A DNA stretch of 64,000 nucleotides from Paralithodes platypus. Lineage: Eukaryota > Arthropoda > Malacostraca > Decapoda > Lithodidae. Location: NCBI GenBank assembly GCA_032716605.1, contig CM064501.1, positions 20,907,734 to 20,971,733 on the forward strand, given 5' to 3'. Of this stretch, positions 9,770-19,930 are shown piece by piece. The position numbers were made by a program, and so were the translations under genes. The notes below the pieces were generated by a model. That model saw only the letters and a program-made list of their open reading frames with translations, was not told the origin of the DNA and did no database searches. Position 1 is the first letter of the stretch, and every line of letters starts with the position of its first letter.

Positions 9770-11942
9770 CGCTCGTAAGGTGTTAATTAAGCGTTTCAAG
9801 TTAATTAAGCGTTTACTAGTTCTAGTAACTAAACAATTTTTTCCCTTGAACTTCCTAGCTCGTATACATATATGTGGGCTTGGCCCGGCGTAAGCCATGC
9901 CTAACCTACCCTGTAAGAACTTGTAATCCTGCAGGAGGGGGGTTCTCCTCTGTACTGGGATCTACCTATCCCCCCCCCCCTCTTTTCCTAAGCCAAAATG
10001 GGCGTACACATCACAGTACTAGTGCCGACCGTCTGGAATACAAGTAAAATAGCCCCCCCCCAAAAAAAAGAGAGAGTGCCTACATTCGGATCTCGAGAAA
10101 AGAGGTTGGGAAGAACAAAAACCGGACTTAACAAATGCAATTGATGTCTGCAAAGGGGGGGCACCTCTGCTGATCACCACCGACTCTAGCCAAAGAGGCA
10201 TAGAGTGAGCACAATGTAAATACACAGATTAAACTTCATAGCACCAGAAAATCAGCCGGCTATGCCAGGTCGTCCGCCGGGGAGGGGGGAAGCCGTAAAG
10301 TGTTCCTAGCTTAAGAGGATCATGCAAGACTCATGCAACCACTTGGACGGAAGCCAAGGGTGACTAGGCCATGTCCCCTCCGCCGGCGGTCGAGACTGGA
10401 CATGTAAGAACATTCGTAACTTAAACCTGTACTACTTAAAAAGAACATTCTGAACTTAAACCTGTAAAACTTAAAGAAACCGTTTATTACCACTCCGAGG
10501 TCAGAGACAGCTCAGGGTCAGCGTAGCTGTTCAGACCATTTCTTAAAGATCAAAAGCCACTAGCCTAATCAGTAAACTGAAAAGGAGTGACTCCAGTTGC
10601 CTGACATTACAGAGGGCGTCGGAGTTACAGAGAAAGTGGGAGGGGGAGCAGACATGCGTGGCAAGCTGTTTGGCGAAACTGACAGCAGGTCAGAGAGGGA
10701 TCTAAAAGATTCGAGGATTGCCAGCCACACTGAATATGTCGGGGAGTTCTACTTTAGTATGAAATCTTTTGATTGGCCGAAAACTTGAGCCTTTGTCAGC
10801 TTGAACTATAACGTCATGGTGCACCAGCATGAGGAGAACGTGGTAGTAACAAGTGGGGACTTAAAAATGTCGAAGAAATTGAATTGAAAGCAAAAGGATG
10901 TAGGCATCCATTATGGTTGAAACTATCATCCGGAGACTGAAGGGAGAATGAGTAGCACACTAAAAACAGGGTGGAGGGGGTGGGGAAGTAGAAAGCTGTT
11001 CCGACCCCGAGAAATGAGAGCATGGGCCTGCTGCCGAGCTGTCCCTGACTCGAGTAAGTGGGTTACAATAAAAAAACATTCAGTTATGTGGGCACAACTC
11101 GAGTGAGTATAGGGAGAGGCAAAAACTCCTGAATACCAATGTAGTGAACCTACCCGTCGGGACGGAACCCTTCCACTGACGGCGGGAAGTCAAACAAAGG
11201 ACCAGCCCCGGCATAGCTTAAGATGCCCTCAAAACACAAATTAGCTTAAGGTGCCCTCAAAACACAAATGAACTAGAGAGAACCAATACTTGTTCGCGTT
11301 GTGCCGCACATATCGTACATTGGGGCCGCCCTGGGGATTTGCCTAGTGTAACTGAGGAAAAACAGTCCCAGAGGTAGTGCCGCCCCAACTATAGAGCATA
11401 CATAATCGCAGAACAGTAATACTCCTTACCAAGGTCCGGGGTACCCGCCTGCCGGCGGACGGGTGTATATCACAATTTGTTTGAGATGAAGTCAAAGTTA
11501 GTGAGAAGCCTTTTCCTTTACGTGTCCGCCCCTGGGTTAGCGGTGTTTGCATTCCTCCACTGAGCTGGTGATCACGTGCCTACTAGGTTTTGTTTTATCC
11601 CATTCCTTATCCAGAAGGTGGTATCATGTATGCACATTGCCAGGGAAGGGAGAGCTTCGAGACTCGTTTCCCGGCGTGTGTTTGCTTGGGCCGGCGCAGT
11701 CCGGTCGTGCAGAAGACATAAGGAGGCGCAGCCAACCTGTGGGAACAACCATTAATTCCAGCCTCAGAACCCAGTTGCACTAGCATGGCCGAGGAGGAGA
11801 GGAGGATGTAGGGTGGAAGAAAAGACTGACTATTAGCCATCGAAAGAATTTGTCTAGTAGCTGGGGCGTTGACCAACTGTCCGCCGGAAGCTGCACCACT
11901 TTGGGGAGACCTTTATTGCGGGGTCTCCCCCTGCAATTTACT
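9770..11942. other. Unassigned block, possibly non-coding part of the minus-strand DIRS-like element
   Basis: No open frame here resembles a known protein. It lies on the 3' side of the decayed minus-strand DIRS gag, where RT would be expected, but no RT motif is visible in any frame. It carries scattered CCGGCGG/CCGCCGG motifs like the adjoining DIRS. Short direct duplications are present: a ~28-bp one around 11215/11244, and ~33-bp copies at 10408/10441. Confidence 0.35.
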
Positions 11943-11970
11943 TTATTGCGGGGTCTCCCCCTGCAATTTA
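11911..11970 (+). repeat. Exact 30-bp tandem duplication
   Basis: Bases 11911-11940 and 11941-11970 are identical (CTTTATTGCGGGGTCTCCCC plus ten bases). Together with GGGGAGAC just upstream the unit can form a hairpin. It covers the 3' end of the decayed DIRS gag. Confidence 0.95.
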
Positions 11971-13198
11971 CACATTACCTTCACATCTCTCTCTGTCTGG
12001 TCATCAAAAAGTTTGGGGGTTAAGACCGGAGAGAACAAAATTCTATAATAAGCATTTATAGGCAATCCCTGAGCCATACCAAGTCTGAGTAGCTGCCGTG
12101 ATCTTACTGCCTCAAATAAGGCCGTTCGGATTTCGGTGATAGTACGAGCCGGGGAAGGGAGGAGATATTGTTGAAAAGCTTTGACCAATTCCTCCTTCTG
12201 CCGAGGGGGTTCCGGCACGGGTTTAGCAATAGCCAGGGCCGTATCCCTAGTAAATAGGAAACTTATAAACTTTCGATGGGCATTATCTCTAACTAGAAAT
12301 TCCCGTTGGAGTTCAATAGGTTCTGGAGCAATGAAAGGCAGCGGAAAATCCCCTACTGTTAACTGAGGGGCTATGAGGAAATCAAAAATAGGCAGCGGGA
12401 CCCCACCCGGTTGTTGTCGTAGCCAGTCAAACTCGGTAATGGGGGGAGGTGGAACTTGGGACAAAGGGTTAAAATTGCTGAAGCTCCCGATCCCACGTTA
12501 CCCAAGGGCCATCATCCACCTCACCCAGATTCAGCTCCCTTCGGTCTCGGTTGGGACCACATCTGTGAAACTTGAGGGAAGGCTCATTCCACTGGTAAAG
12601 GGAATGACACCCATTAATGCCAAGCGTTCATTACAATCAGGGAAAAGAGGGGTGTCTGGGTAAGGGGATTCCTGAACCGTGGGAACCGGCGGAAAGGGAG
12701 TCAGTTGGCCAGGAATATATACAAAATAACGGTAATTAGCAGGATCAGGTCTAGCATAGATAGGGACCTGTAACACGTTACCTTGAGCATTTTTAGCTCT
12801 AAAGACCTGCCGTCTGTTGACTTCTATTGCCCACTCTACCGGCACTGGGACCTCCCCGTGTGTCGACCTATGACCTTCCCCTTTCGACAAGGCTGTGACC
12901 GGAAGCCAGAGGTACCCTGGCTCCTTCGAGACTTGGGATTGTGCAAGTAATTGTGGTAAAATTGGGGGGGGGGGGGGGGCATAGCAGAGGAGTGAGTGGT
13001 TGGGGGAATCGTAGGGCCCGGCGGACTACTGGACCATTGGTTCCTGGTCAAAGAAGGGGACATATATGGTTGAGTGTCATCGGAACCGACAGAACTATCC
13101 TGTCGCAGGCCTTCAGTCCAGGAAACCACACTACTGTCAATTCTACTGGAGGGGGACCTATGGGAGGTAGAGGCAAGTAACAAAGCATCCGCCGGCAA
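11943..13198 (-). pseudogene. gag: Decayed DIRS-like gag (copy 1)
   Basis: Three minus-strand frames (13198-12836, 12890-12531, 12464-11943) together parallel the Gag encoded at 15377-17986. Matching blocks in order: GEVPVPVEWAI versus GELPVPREWVI; NVLQVPIYA versus NVLDVNIKA; GPWVTWD (frameshifted, near 12500) versus GPWVDWE; PGGVPLPIFDFLIAP versus AGGVPSALFSFLAAP; EIRTALFEAVRSRQLLRL versus DIRTALLEAVRARQDLRM; SPVLTPKL versus SPVLTPSL. The two proteins are clearly divergent, so these are different DIRS subfamilies in head-to-head orientation. A 17-base G run at 12964-12980 disrupts the region. Confidence 0.8.
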
Positions 13199-13302
13199 TC
13201 CCTGATTGGGCCGACCGGCGGAAGGGGGAGTTACGTTAGAGGACTGTACGTCTATAAACCCAGGTTTAACCCTTCTTTAGCGGCCTATGCGGTTTATTTA
13301 TT

Positions 13303-13620
13303 AGTGGCCCCTCCATCATTGACGAACATGCCTATTACATAAGGCATCCTCTTCAAACACTAATCCGCCGTAGTTTTGAATCTACCGCGCAGAGCATTTA
13401 AAAACTGAGGAGCCTTCATCATGAGCGCACGCGACCTCACTCATGGCTTCAGTCATTATGAATTGGGTTCTCACTACGAAAAAACTTCGTAAAAAATAAA
13501 AACAAAAAGAAAATAAGAATAACTATCCAATAAGCTTTCCATCATATCGTGGATGTACTTGTGTGGATTTCTGACCAGATGCTGATTCAGGCGTCATTCT
13601 TCCTTCTCTGCTCTGCGTTC
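13303..13620. repeat. Putative DIRS terminal module
   Basis: This module lies exactly between the two divergent DIRS-like gags and shares the ordered blocks listed for 7755-8040 (GGCCCC, ATCATTGACGA, TGCCTATTA, ACTACGAAAAAACTT, TAAAAAATAA). DIRS elements end in inverted terminal repeats rather than LTRs, and the position fits a terminus shared by or adjoining both elements. Confidence 0.5.
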
Positions 13621-15376
13621 AGCCTGCCCGGACGTGCCTCCCCACGCTCCGCTAGTTCCGCATTCGTGGCGTCCCTAGTGAGTTTTTTCTCATTTGTTTA
13701 CTCTAGGATGTATCGAGTAAGGTTAGGATAGGCGTAGCAGGAGTGTCCTGGGCTGGTTGCCCGCAGTGCAGTGTATTTTGGGTCGAGTGTATGGGGCATC
13801 TATTTCGGATGTACCCTCGTGGTCCCGTTGTGGACATGTGAACTTTTTCACAGCTGAGTTAGTTTGTGATGCAGGCGGCTTTCACTACGCGTTAGTTAAT
13901 GCTGCCTTTTATCTTTCTGATGAGGTAAGCTTTGTTTCTGACGTTCCCAGCGTTTTTTTCTTCACTTAGTGAAGTTTTTTCTGGGTCCCGAGTCAGTCTT
14001 CCCTTGGTCGGAAGTTTATGCTACGGTGGTGTGTTGGCGGTGGTTCCTGTTGTGATATTCCAGTGTTTGTGTATATTTCAACTTTTATTATGCCGTCTAC
14101 CTAGGCCTAGCCAGCCACTCGTAGTTTTGCCACATGTACTAGTGTTATTGTTTATTATTGATAAATATGCCCTACTGTGTCATGTGTATCCGGGTTTTAG
14201 TTGTGTATTGGCTAATTCCTCGGACTATAATTGTTTCCTGGTTTAGTTGTGTATTGGCTAATTCCACGGATTATGGTGTGACCTTGGGGTTGTCGTGCGT
14301 GGCTCTCCTCGTGTCTCTTGTTGTTCAGATGGTGTCTGTTCAGGGGGGGTTGCCTTCCGGCGGGGTTTTCTCGGTTTCACCATGAAAATCCCGGCCGCGA
14401 GCCGTGTTGGGCCACACGTGGTTGTTAACACTGGCTTGTTTCCCCGGCGTTGGGGTGTCTGTGGCTCTCCAGGACTGCGTCTCTGTGGATGCCTGGTTTC
14501 AGGCCTCCTTTGATTCCCGGCGGGATGGGTGTTCCCATCTATAATACGATTGTTCATGCGGACATACGTTATGTAGTTTTTCTACCTGGTTTTACAAAGC
14601 CACTTGAAAAACCTAGCTGTTGTTTTAGGCGTTCCTCCCCGGCGATCTTTTACAAAGAAGTGGGGACAGGAACTTATGGGGTTAACGTTTGGATATCTCA
14701 CCCGGCGGGTGCACCTGGGTAGGGTGGGATGAACGACTTATGTCTTTCAGTTAGTTAACCAATCCATTTAGTGATACTATGTGTATCGCCGCCTTTACTT
14801 TTACGGCAATTGAAGGTTCAATTTAGGTTAATATATCGATTCTTCTCACCCAGCGGGTGCTCCTAGGTGGAGGAAAATAAGGAATTTACAAAATTCGATT
14901 TCGATTTAACCAGTTAATTTAGTGATACAAGCAGGTATCGCCGCCTTCTAACTTACGGCGATCTTTTGTGACAATTCGTTAGACATCAGATCTCGTATCA
15001 TCCTGCCCTGTGCTATTCTACTAAAATATTTCAAGGGCCGGCGTCTTTTGGGGGGTTGCCTTGTTACAAAATTGAATCTTGAGCCAGTCGCCACCACCAA
15101 GAGACTATAAGCGCCATGCTGGACCGTTATATTATATCAGAGGGTATTCTTCACTTTCTTTAACAAAAGATTTGTTTAGATTTCTGAACCCCACCGCGTA
15201 GCGAGCTGTGTTTGTGCCATTACATCTCGTTACCCGGCGGGTTATTAACACTTGTGCGCGAACATGTTGGGTTAACCTTATGAGCATTAATTCCTGGAAA
15301 TTTTCTTTTTTTCCAGAGCTGAGCTCCGGCGGACCAATACAGACCCGGCGGTAGTTTCCTCCCACCAGTCTCTGTC
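13621..15376 (+). other. Leader region of DIRS-like element (copy 2)
   Basis: About 1.75 kb of non-coding sequence precedes gag. It contains a ~26-bp direct duplication (GTTTAGTTGTGTATTGGC... at about 14192 and 14240) and an imperfect ~150-bp tandem duplication starting near 14697 and 14846 (TTTAGTGATAC...TATCGCCGCCTT in both). CCGGCG motifs are frequent. Frames here are short and I recognise none. Confidence 0.5.
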
Positions 15377-17986
15377 ATGGCTACCGTGGCCCCAGTTTTT
15401 GCTTTGTGCACTACCACTGTTTGTGCTGGTATCCCTATTTTTGCGCATACCCGTTGCATAAGGTGTGTTAAATGTCTAGACCGTTCAAGGGGTCTCTGGG
15501 TTATGCGTAATTGTTCTTTTTGCTCCCAATTAGCTTTAAAGGTCCTTTGTGATAATGATAAGACCGCGGCGGTAGCCTTAAGAGAGGTTAGGCAACAGAT
15601 GTCAGCCTACACTACCATTGTTGCACATAAATCACTTCAATGTGACAACGTCTCACTTTGGGATAGATTTCTCTCCGAACACCCTCCCCCTAAACGTTCC
15701 TCTAGAGTCACGAGTATTAAGCCGGCGGAGACTGGTCAGGGTTCTGTATCCTCTGTGGCTACACCTAAACGCCCAAGAGAGCCTACACCCCCGGTATCCG
15801 CCTCTTCGTCTCGGGCGAGATCCCGGTCTAGGTCTCCTCTTAGACACCAGTCATCTAGTCGGGCCTCTTCACCTGCGAGTAAGAAGAGCAGGACGGAAGG
15901 TTCCACCAGTGGTCACGGCGACGATTCCTCTAGATCGAAGAATAGTTCGCGGTCACACCGTAGCCATAAATCCTCTAAAAAGGATTCTCATAAACGGAAG
16001 TCCTCTCGACATTCACCAACTTCTAGTGCATCTCATCGTACCTCTACCCCAGACAGAGTTTGTGTTAAGGCCCAAGAGTCCAGTGCAGTGCCTGTCCCAA
16101 AAGAGGATTTGCCACTTAATATTTTAACCCTGGAATTGGAAAGTTCAGGGGGTTCAGTAAGTGAGAATGTTTCAGACTCTCAAGAGAGCGTAGGCCAGGG
16201 CCTAGGTGTTTGGCAGTTTGCGCAACCAGGGTCTGATCACCCACGTCCGACTCAAACGAGTCACACAGTAGCCGATGTCCACAGGGACGCGGCGATCCCA
16301 TCCTCTATCCCAGACTTATCTTGGCAACAAGGTACCCCTGCCTCGGCGGGGTCTTCTCAGGAGGATCAGGATGAGAAAGATGAAGTTTCTATAATTTCGG
16401 AGATGGAAGGACAAAGGTCAGTCTCAGGCTTGGACGCCGCACAGGATACTAATGATTCACCTGTAAGTTCTTCATCAAACCAGTTTGTTACGGCACAAGA
16501 AATTAATGGGCTGCTTACTCATGCTTTATCTAAATTTTTTGGTCAACAACAGGAAATCCCCACAATGGACTTGGGGGCTCCCAAGACAAGTTCTACGGTA
16601 CGGCCTCTGATGACTTCGATTGATTTATCTAAGACCCCTAACCCTCCCACTTTGTTAACCTCAGGGATCAATAAGCCTGCTACGGCGGCTTTGACAACTT
16701 CAAATGTCAGGGTCATAACGGATGTCAATCCACCCCCTCTAGACAAAGCGCCTCTTAGAAAGGTAGCTATGCCCTTACTTTATGGGCCAGACGAGTCATG
16801 GGTTCTTTTGAACTCCTCTAAACCAGAGCTTGCCCAACCTACTTTGTCAGGGGAACTCCCGGTACCGCGTGAGTGGGTCATCCAGGGCAATAAGTCAAAG
16901 AAACTAAGGGCCATGGATACTTTAGGTAATGTTCTGGACGTAAACATCAAGGCTATACCTAGTTATTATCATCAAGATTATTTTGTGTATGCTTCTAAGC
17001 CTGCTTTGCCCCCTGCCTCAGCTTCAAAACTATTTTCAGACTGGTCTAAGCTGGACGGGTTTAATGATATTAAGACTCTGTCAGCTCTCACTCCTGAACT
17101 AGATTTACAGACCGTCACAGACGAGGCAGCTAATCCAGTTTTGAAGGTGGGACAGTTGGGACCAGGACCTTGGGTAGATTGGGAGGTAGGGGCTCAAAAC
17201 TTTGCAACCACTTTCACTTCTAAATCTTCCCACCAGATACCTCAGGACACTCATTCTTGGTTCTCCATGCCGGTGGGTTCTGCCGGCGGTGTCCCGTCAG
17301 CTTTGTTTTCATTTCTAGCTGCCCCTAAGATTAATCTTTGTGAGCTGAAGGACCCGTTCACTACCCCTACCCCTACTCACCTAGACAGAGAATTTAGGCT
17401 ACGGGGAAAAGCTTTTTGCCTGTTCTCACAGTACATAGTATCTCAGCAGGTGGCTAAGTCTTTACTACGATCCACTCAGGCAATCGCAGATGCGGATGCT
17501 CGAAGATCGGTTGAGTTATCCCGGCGACTGATTCTTCAGTCGTCAATCCAATCCTTGGGTGACATACGTACCGCCTTGCTTGAGGCGGTACGAGCACGAC
17601 AAGATCTTAGGATGTCGTTAGTTCGCAAGCTACCTGATCGCATTGCTAATCAGGTGGTTATGTCACCAGTGCTTACTCCCTCTTTAATGACCCCTGAAGT
17701 GTGGCGAACAGTGTTCAATATGGCACAGGCCATTAAGCACAGTCCCACCCCTTCTAAGAAACCTGCATTTAACTTCCCCAAACCCAGGCCTACTACTAAA
17801 GCTCAGCCAGGGGGATCTAAACCTTTTCTTCCGCCTAAGTCCTCCCACTCCCCCCAGGGTCAGTTCAGGCATAGACAGAGTAGGTTTTCAGGTCAGAGAG
17901 GACGCGGCCAACATAAACCAGGTCAGGGCCAGTCTTCGGCCAACACCAGCCAGCCGGCGAAGCGTCCAGCACCAACCCCACCATAA
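15377..17986 (+). CDS. gag: DIRS-like Gag, 869 aa
   Basis: The Gag-like structural protein is intact from ATG 15377 to TAA 17986. Residues ~10-52 hold a Cys cluster (C-x4-C, C-x2-C-x2-C, C-x2-C). Residues ~135-229 form an Arg/Ser-rich low-complexity domain of RS/SR type (RARSRSRSP and similar), like splicing-factor RS domains. A long acidic, Ser-rich linker follows. Residues ~490-775 match the decayed copy at 11.9-13.2 kb (PVPREWVI; AGGVPSALFSFLAAP; DIRTALLEAVRARQ; SPVLTPSL) and are the likely capsid-like core. The last ~80 residues are basic, Pro/Gly/Arg/Gln-rich, a probable nucleic-acid-binding tail. The downstream RT frame overlaps the end. Confidence 0.8.
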   Translation: MATVAPVFALCTTTVCAGIPIFAHTRCIRCVKCLDRSRGLWVMRNCSFCSQLALKVLCDNDKTAAVALREVRQQMSAYTTIVAHKSLQCDNVSLWDRFLSEHPPPKRSSRVTSIKPAETGQGSVSSVATPKRPREPTPPVSASSSRARSRSRSPLRHQSSSRASSPASKKSRTEGSTSGHGDDSSRSKNSSRSHRSHKSSKKDSHKRKSSRHSPTSSASHRTSTPDRVCVKAQESSAVPVPKEDLPLNILTLELESSGGSVSENVSDSQESVGQGLGVWQFAQPGSDHPRPTQTSHTVADVHRDAAIPSSIPDLSWQQGTPASAGSSQEDQDEKDEVSIISEMEGQRSVSGLDAAQDTNDSPVSSSSNQFVTAQEINGLLTHALSKFFGQQQEIPTMDLGAPKTSSTVRPLMTSIDLSKTPNPPTLLTSGINKPATAALTTSNVRVITDVNPPPLDKAPLRKVAMPLLYGPDESWVLLNSSKPELAQPTLSGELPVPREWVIQGNKSKKLRAMDTLGNVLDVNIKAIPSYYHQDYFVYASKPALPPASASKLFSDWSKLDGFNDIKTLSALTPELDLQTVTDEAANPVLKVGQLGPGPWVDWEVGAQNFATTFTSKSSHQIPQDTHSWFSMPVGSAGGVPSALFSFLAAPKINLCELKDPFTTPTPTHLDREFRLRGKAFCLFSQYIVSQQVAKSLLRSTQAIADADARRSVELSRRLILQSSIQSLGDIRTALLEAVRARQDLRMSLVRKLPDRIANQVVMSPVLTPSLMTPEVWRTVFNMAQAIKHSPTPSKKPAFNFPKPRPTTKAQPGGSKPFLPPKSSHSPQGQFRHRQSRFSGQRGRGQHKPGQGQSSANTSQPAKRPAPTPP

Positions 17987-18126
17987 AAAAACTAAAGTCT
18001 CTCTCACTCACGGCGCCTACCTTAAGGCCGGAGGAACCGAGTGTAGTACAGCCGGCGAACCCTTGTCTGCTAACTGGGTCGTTCCGAACGTGTCACCAAG
18101 CATGGCCGTTAAACACTTGGGCACGG

Positions 18127-19644
18127 ATGGTGGCACGCAAAGGCATCACTTGGCAGTGGCTCCGGCGACCTCGTTTACGTCAGCCGACAACGGCGAATTT
18201 TGTTTCTTTAGAGGTGGAGTCACTAGCCCAGGAAATGATTGCCAAGAATGTCATCATCCCGGTCCCCCCAAATTACCCTGTATTCACGTCCAAACTATTT
18301 TTGGTTCCCAAAAGGGACAGTGTTCAGATGAGGCCGGTCGTAGACCTGTCTTATCTGAATCTTCACATTCACAACGAATCTTTCAGAATGTTAACGGTAC
18401 ACCAAATCAGGCTAACACTTCCGCCGGGAGGTTGGATGTGTTCACTAGACCTGACAGACGCCTATTGGCACGTATCGGTCAACAAAAGATTTCAAAGGTT
18501 TTTGGCCTTACGGATCAGGCACCAAAATTTTGTTTTTCAGAGGATGCCGTTCGGCTTGAACCTGGCACCTCGATTATTCACAAAACTAGTCCGGCAAGCC
18601 CTGATGCCATTGTTAAAACAGGGGATCAGAGTGTTGTGGTATCTGGACGACTGGCTGGTGGTGGCAGAGACACAACAATTATGCATAAAACATGTCAATA
18701 TCATTTTAAATCATGTCAAAACTCTAGGGTTCAAGGTAAATCTGGTAAAGTCAAACCTTGTGCCCTCACGAGTAATTCAGTGGATAGGGCTGGTCTGGGA
18801 CACCGCCGCTCTCACTCTGAGTCAGAGTGTGGACAATCGCAACAGGTTTCGCAGGAAACTGTTCAGGTTTCTTCACAGTCTGACTACGACGCGTAGGGTC
18901 TGGGAGTCTCTGGTCGGCTCTCTCAACTGGATTCAACTAACTGTCAAGTTGGGCCGGTTGAAAGTAAAACGATTAATATTGGAAGGCAACAAATATTTCC
19001 CGCTCTTACCGGCGGGAAAATTATGGCCCATCCCGAAATTAATCCACACCTTACTAGCGGTCTGGGCGAAGAGGGAAACATTGCACTCAATAATGTCATG
19101 GACCTCTCCTCCACCAACGGTATGGGTAGACACGGATGCGTCAGGCACAATAGGTTGGGGATTTCAGTCAAATCAGGGGCACCAGGGTCAGGGGCTTTGG
19201 TCCCACTTAGAAATCTCGCACATCAATGTCAAAGAATTACTAGTCCCCTTGTATTTCCTTCAGGCTCACGGCCCGGCGTTACGGGGCAAGTCGGCGGCCT
19301 TCAGAATGGACAATCTGAATGCAGTCCACTGTATTCAGAAACAAGGGTCAACGAGGTCAAGGAAGTTGCTAAACGTGTCGGAAGAGATTTTTGCTCTAGC
19401 CAACAGTCTAGATATTTATCTTCACGCATCTTATCTCCCAGGCATAGCAAACGTCTGGGCAGACGCTCTGTCCCGGAGACAGAGCACGACAGTAGAATGG
19501 GAGCTCAAGCAACCCATTTTCAACCTAATGATTGCAGAGCTCTCCCATCCACAAGTGGATCTTTTTGCGTCCGAGGAGACTCACAAACTCCCTCTATACC
19601 TCACCCGCCGGGCGAAAACGCCGGCAGGGGGACAAACGCCCTAG
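18127..19644 (+). CDS. pol: DIRS-like reverse transcriptase-RNase H, intact frame
   Basis: The first Met is at 18127, but the frame is open further upstream and overlaps the gag end, so translation probably starts earlier or by frameshifting. RT blocks: LFLVPKRDSVQMRPVVDLSYLN (~55-75), CSLDLTDAYWHV, MPFGLNLAPRLFTKL and the catalytic YLDDWLV (~residue 175). RNase H follows: WVDTDASGTIGWG, HINVKELL, RMDNLNAV and ANVWADALSR (the four acidic positions). PQVDLFASEETHKLP is characteristic of the DIRS lineage. The frame stops at 19644 soon after this block. No methyltransferase or tyrosine recombinase follows. Confidence 0.88.
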   Translation: MVARKGITWQWLRRPRLRQPTTANFVSLEVESLAQEMIAKNVIIPVPPNYPVFTSKLFLVPKRDSVQMRPVVDLSYLNLHIHNESFRMLTVHQIRLTLPPGGWMCSLDLTDAYWHVSVNKRFQRFLALRIRHQNFVFQRMPFGLNLAPRLFTKLVRQALMPLLKQGIRVLWYLDDWLVVAETQQLCIKHVNIILNHVKTLGFKVNLVKSNLVPSRVIQWIGLVWDTAALTLSQSVDNRNRFRRKLFRFLHSLTTTRRVWESLVGSLNWIQLTVKLGRLKVKRLILEGNKYFPLLPAGKLWPIPKLIHTLLAVWAKRETLHSIMSWTSPPPTVWVDTDASGTIGWGFQSNQGHQGQGLWSHLEISHINVKELLVPLYFLQAHGPALRGKSAAFRMDNLNAVHCIQKQGSTRSRKLLNVSEEIFALANSLDIYLHASYLPGIANVWADALSRRQSTTVEWELKQPIFNLMIAELSHPQVDLFASEETHKLPLYLTRRAKTPAGGQTP

Positions 19645-19930
19645 TGCTATATGCCTACTGTACTCATTTTACCTTTAGAGCATTGCAAGATGCCACTTAA
19701 CTTAACCTATGTTGTCTGGTCCATCTGATCCAAATATGTGAGCACATTTGTGTTTGAAGCAATTTTTTGGTTCGATTGTCATTTAAAAGGGGTTTAAAAA
19801 CCTTGTGTCCATACCTAATGCCTTGAAAAATCGCATCAAACTTGTCAGCAAATGGCAATATTTCGTTTCTGCTATTATTAAAGTTAGTGAATGAATACAA
19901 TCACAGTGATTGGATACTAACACACCTACC
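19645..19930. other. Junction between DIRS-like element and minus-strand gene
   Basis: The DIRS sequence ends somewhere near 19645-19690. The following ~240 bp may be 3' flanking or UTR of the minus-strand gene. I could not place an exact breakpoint or target duplication. Confidence 0.4.

Larger units (their letters stand above)
13303..19644 (+). mobile_element. DIRS-like retrotransposon (copy 2), 3' truncated
   Basis: Order: terminal-module candidate, leader, gag (15377-17986), overlapping RT/RNase H (to 19644). DIRS elements normally follow with a methyltransferase-like domain and a tyrosine recombinase plus internal complementary and terminal repeats. None of those is seen here; downstream of 19650 the sequence switches to an unrelated minus-strand gene. 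The gag and RT frames are intact over 2.6 kb and 1.5 kb, much better preserved than most elements in the window, so this copy is comparatively young or was constrained until recently. Confidence 0.8.

Noticed and set aside
15618..16127. 169-aa frame within the DIRS gag
   Set aside because: Shadow of the intact 869-aa Gag in another phase.
18063..18896. 277-aa plus-strand frame overlapping the DIRS RT
   Set aside because: Shadow frame of the RT; no RT motifs, and the overlapping frame has YLDD and RNase H motifs.
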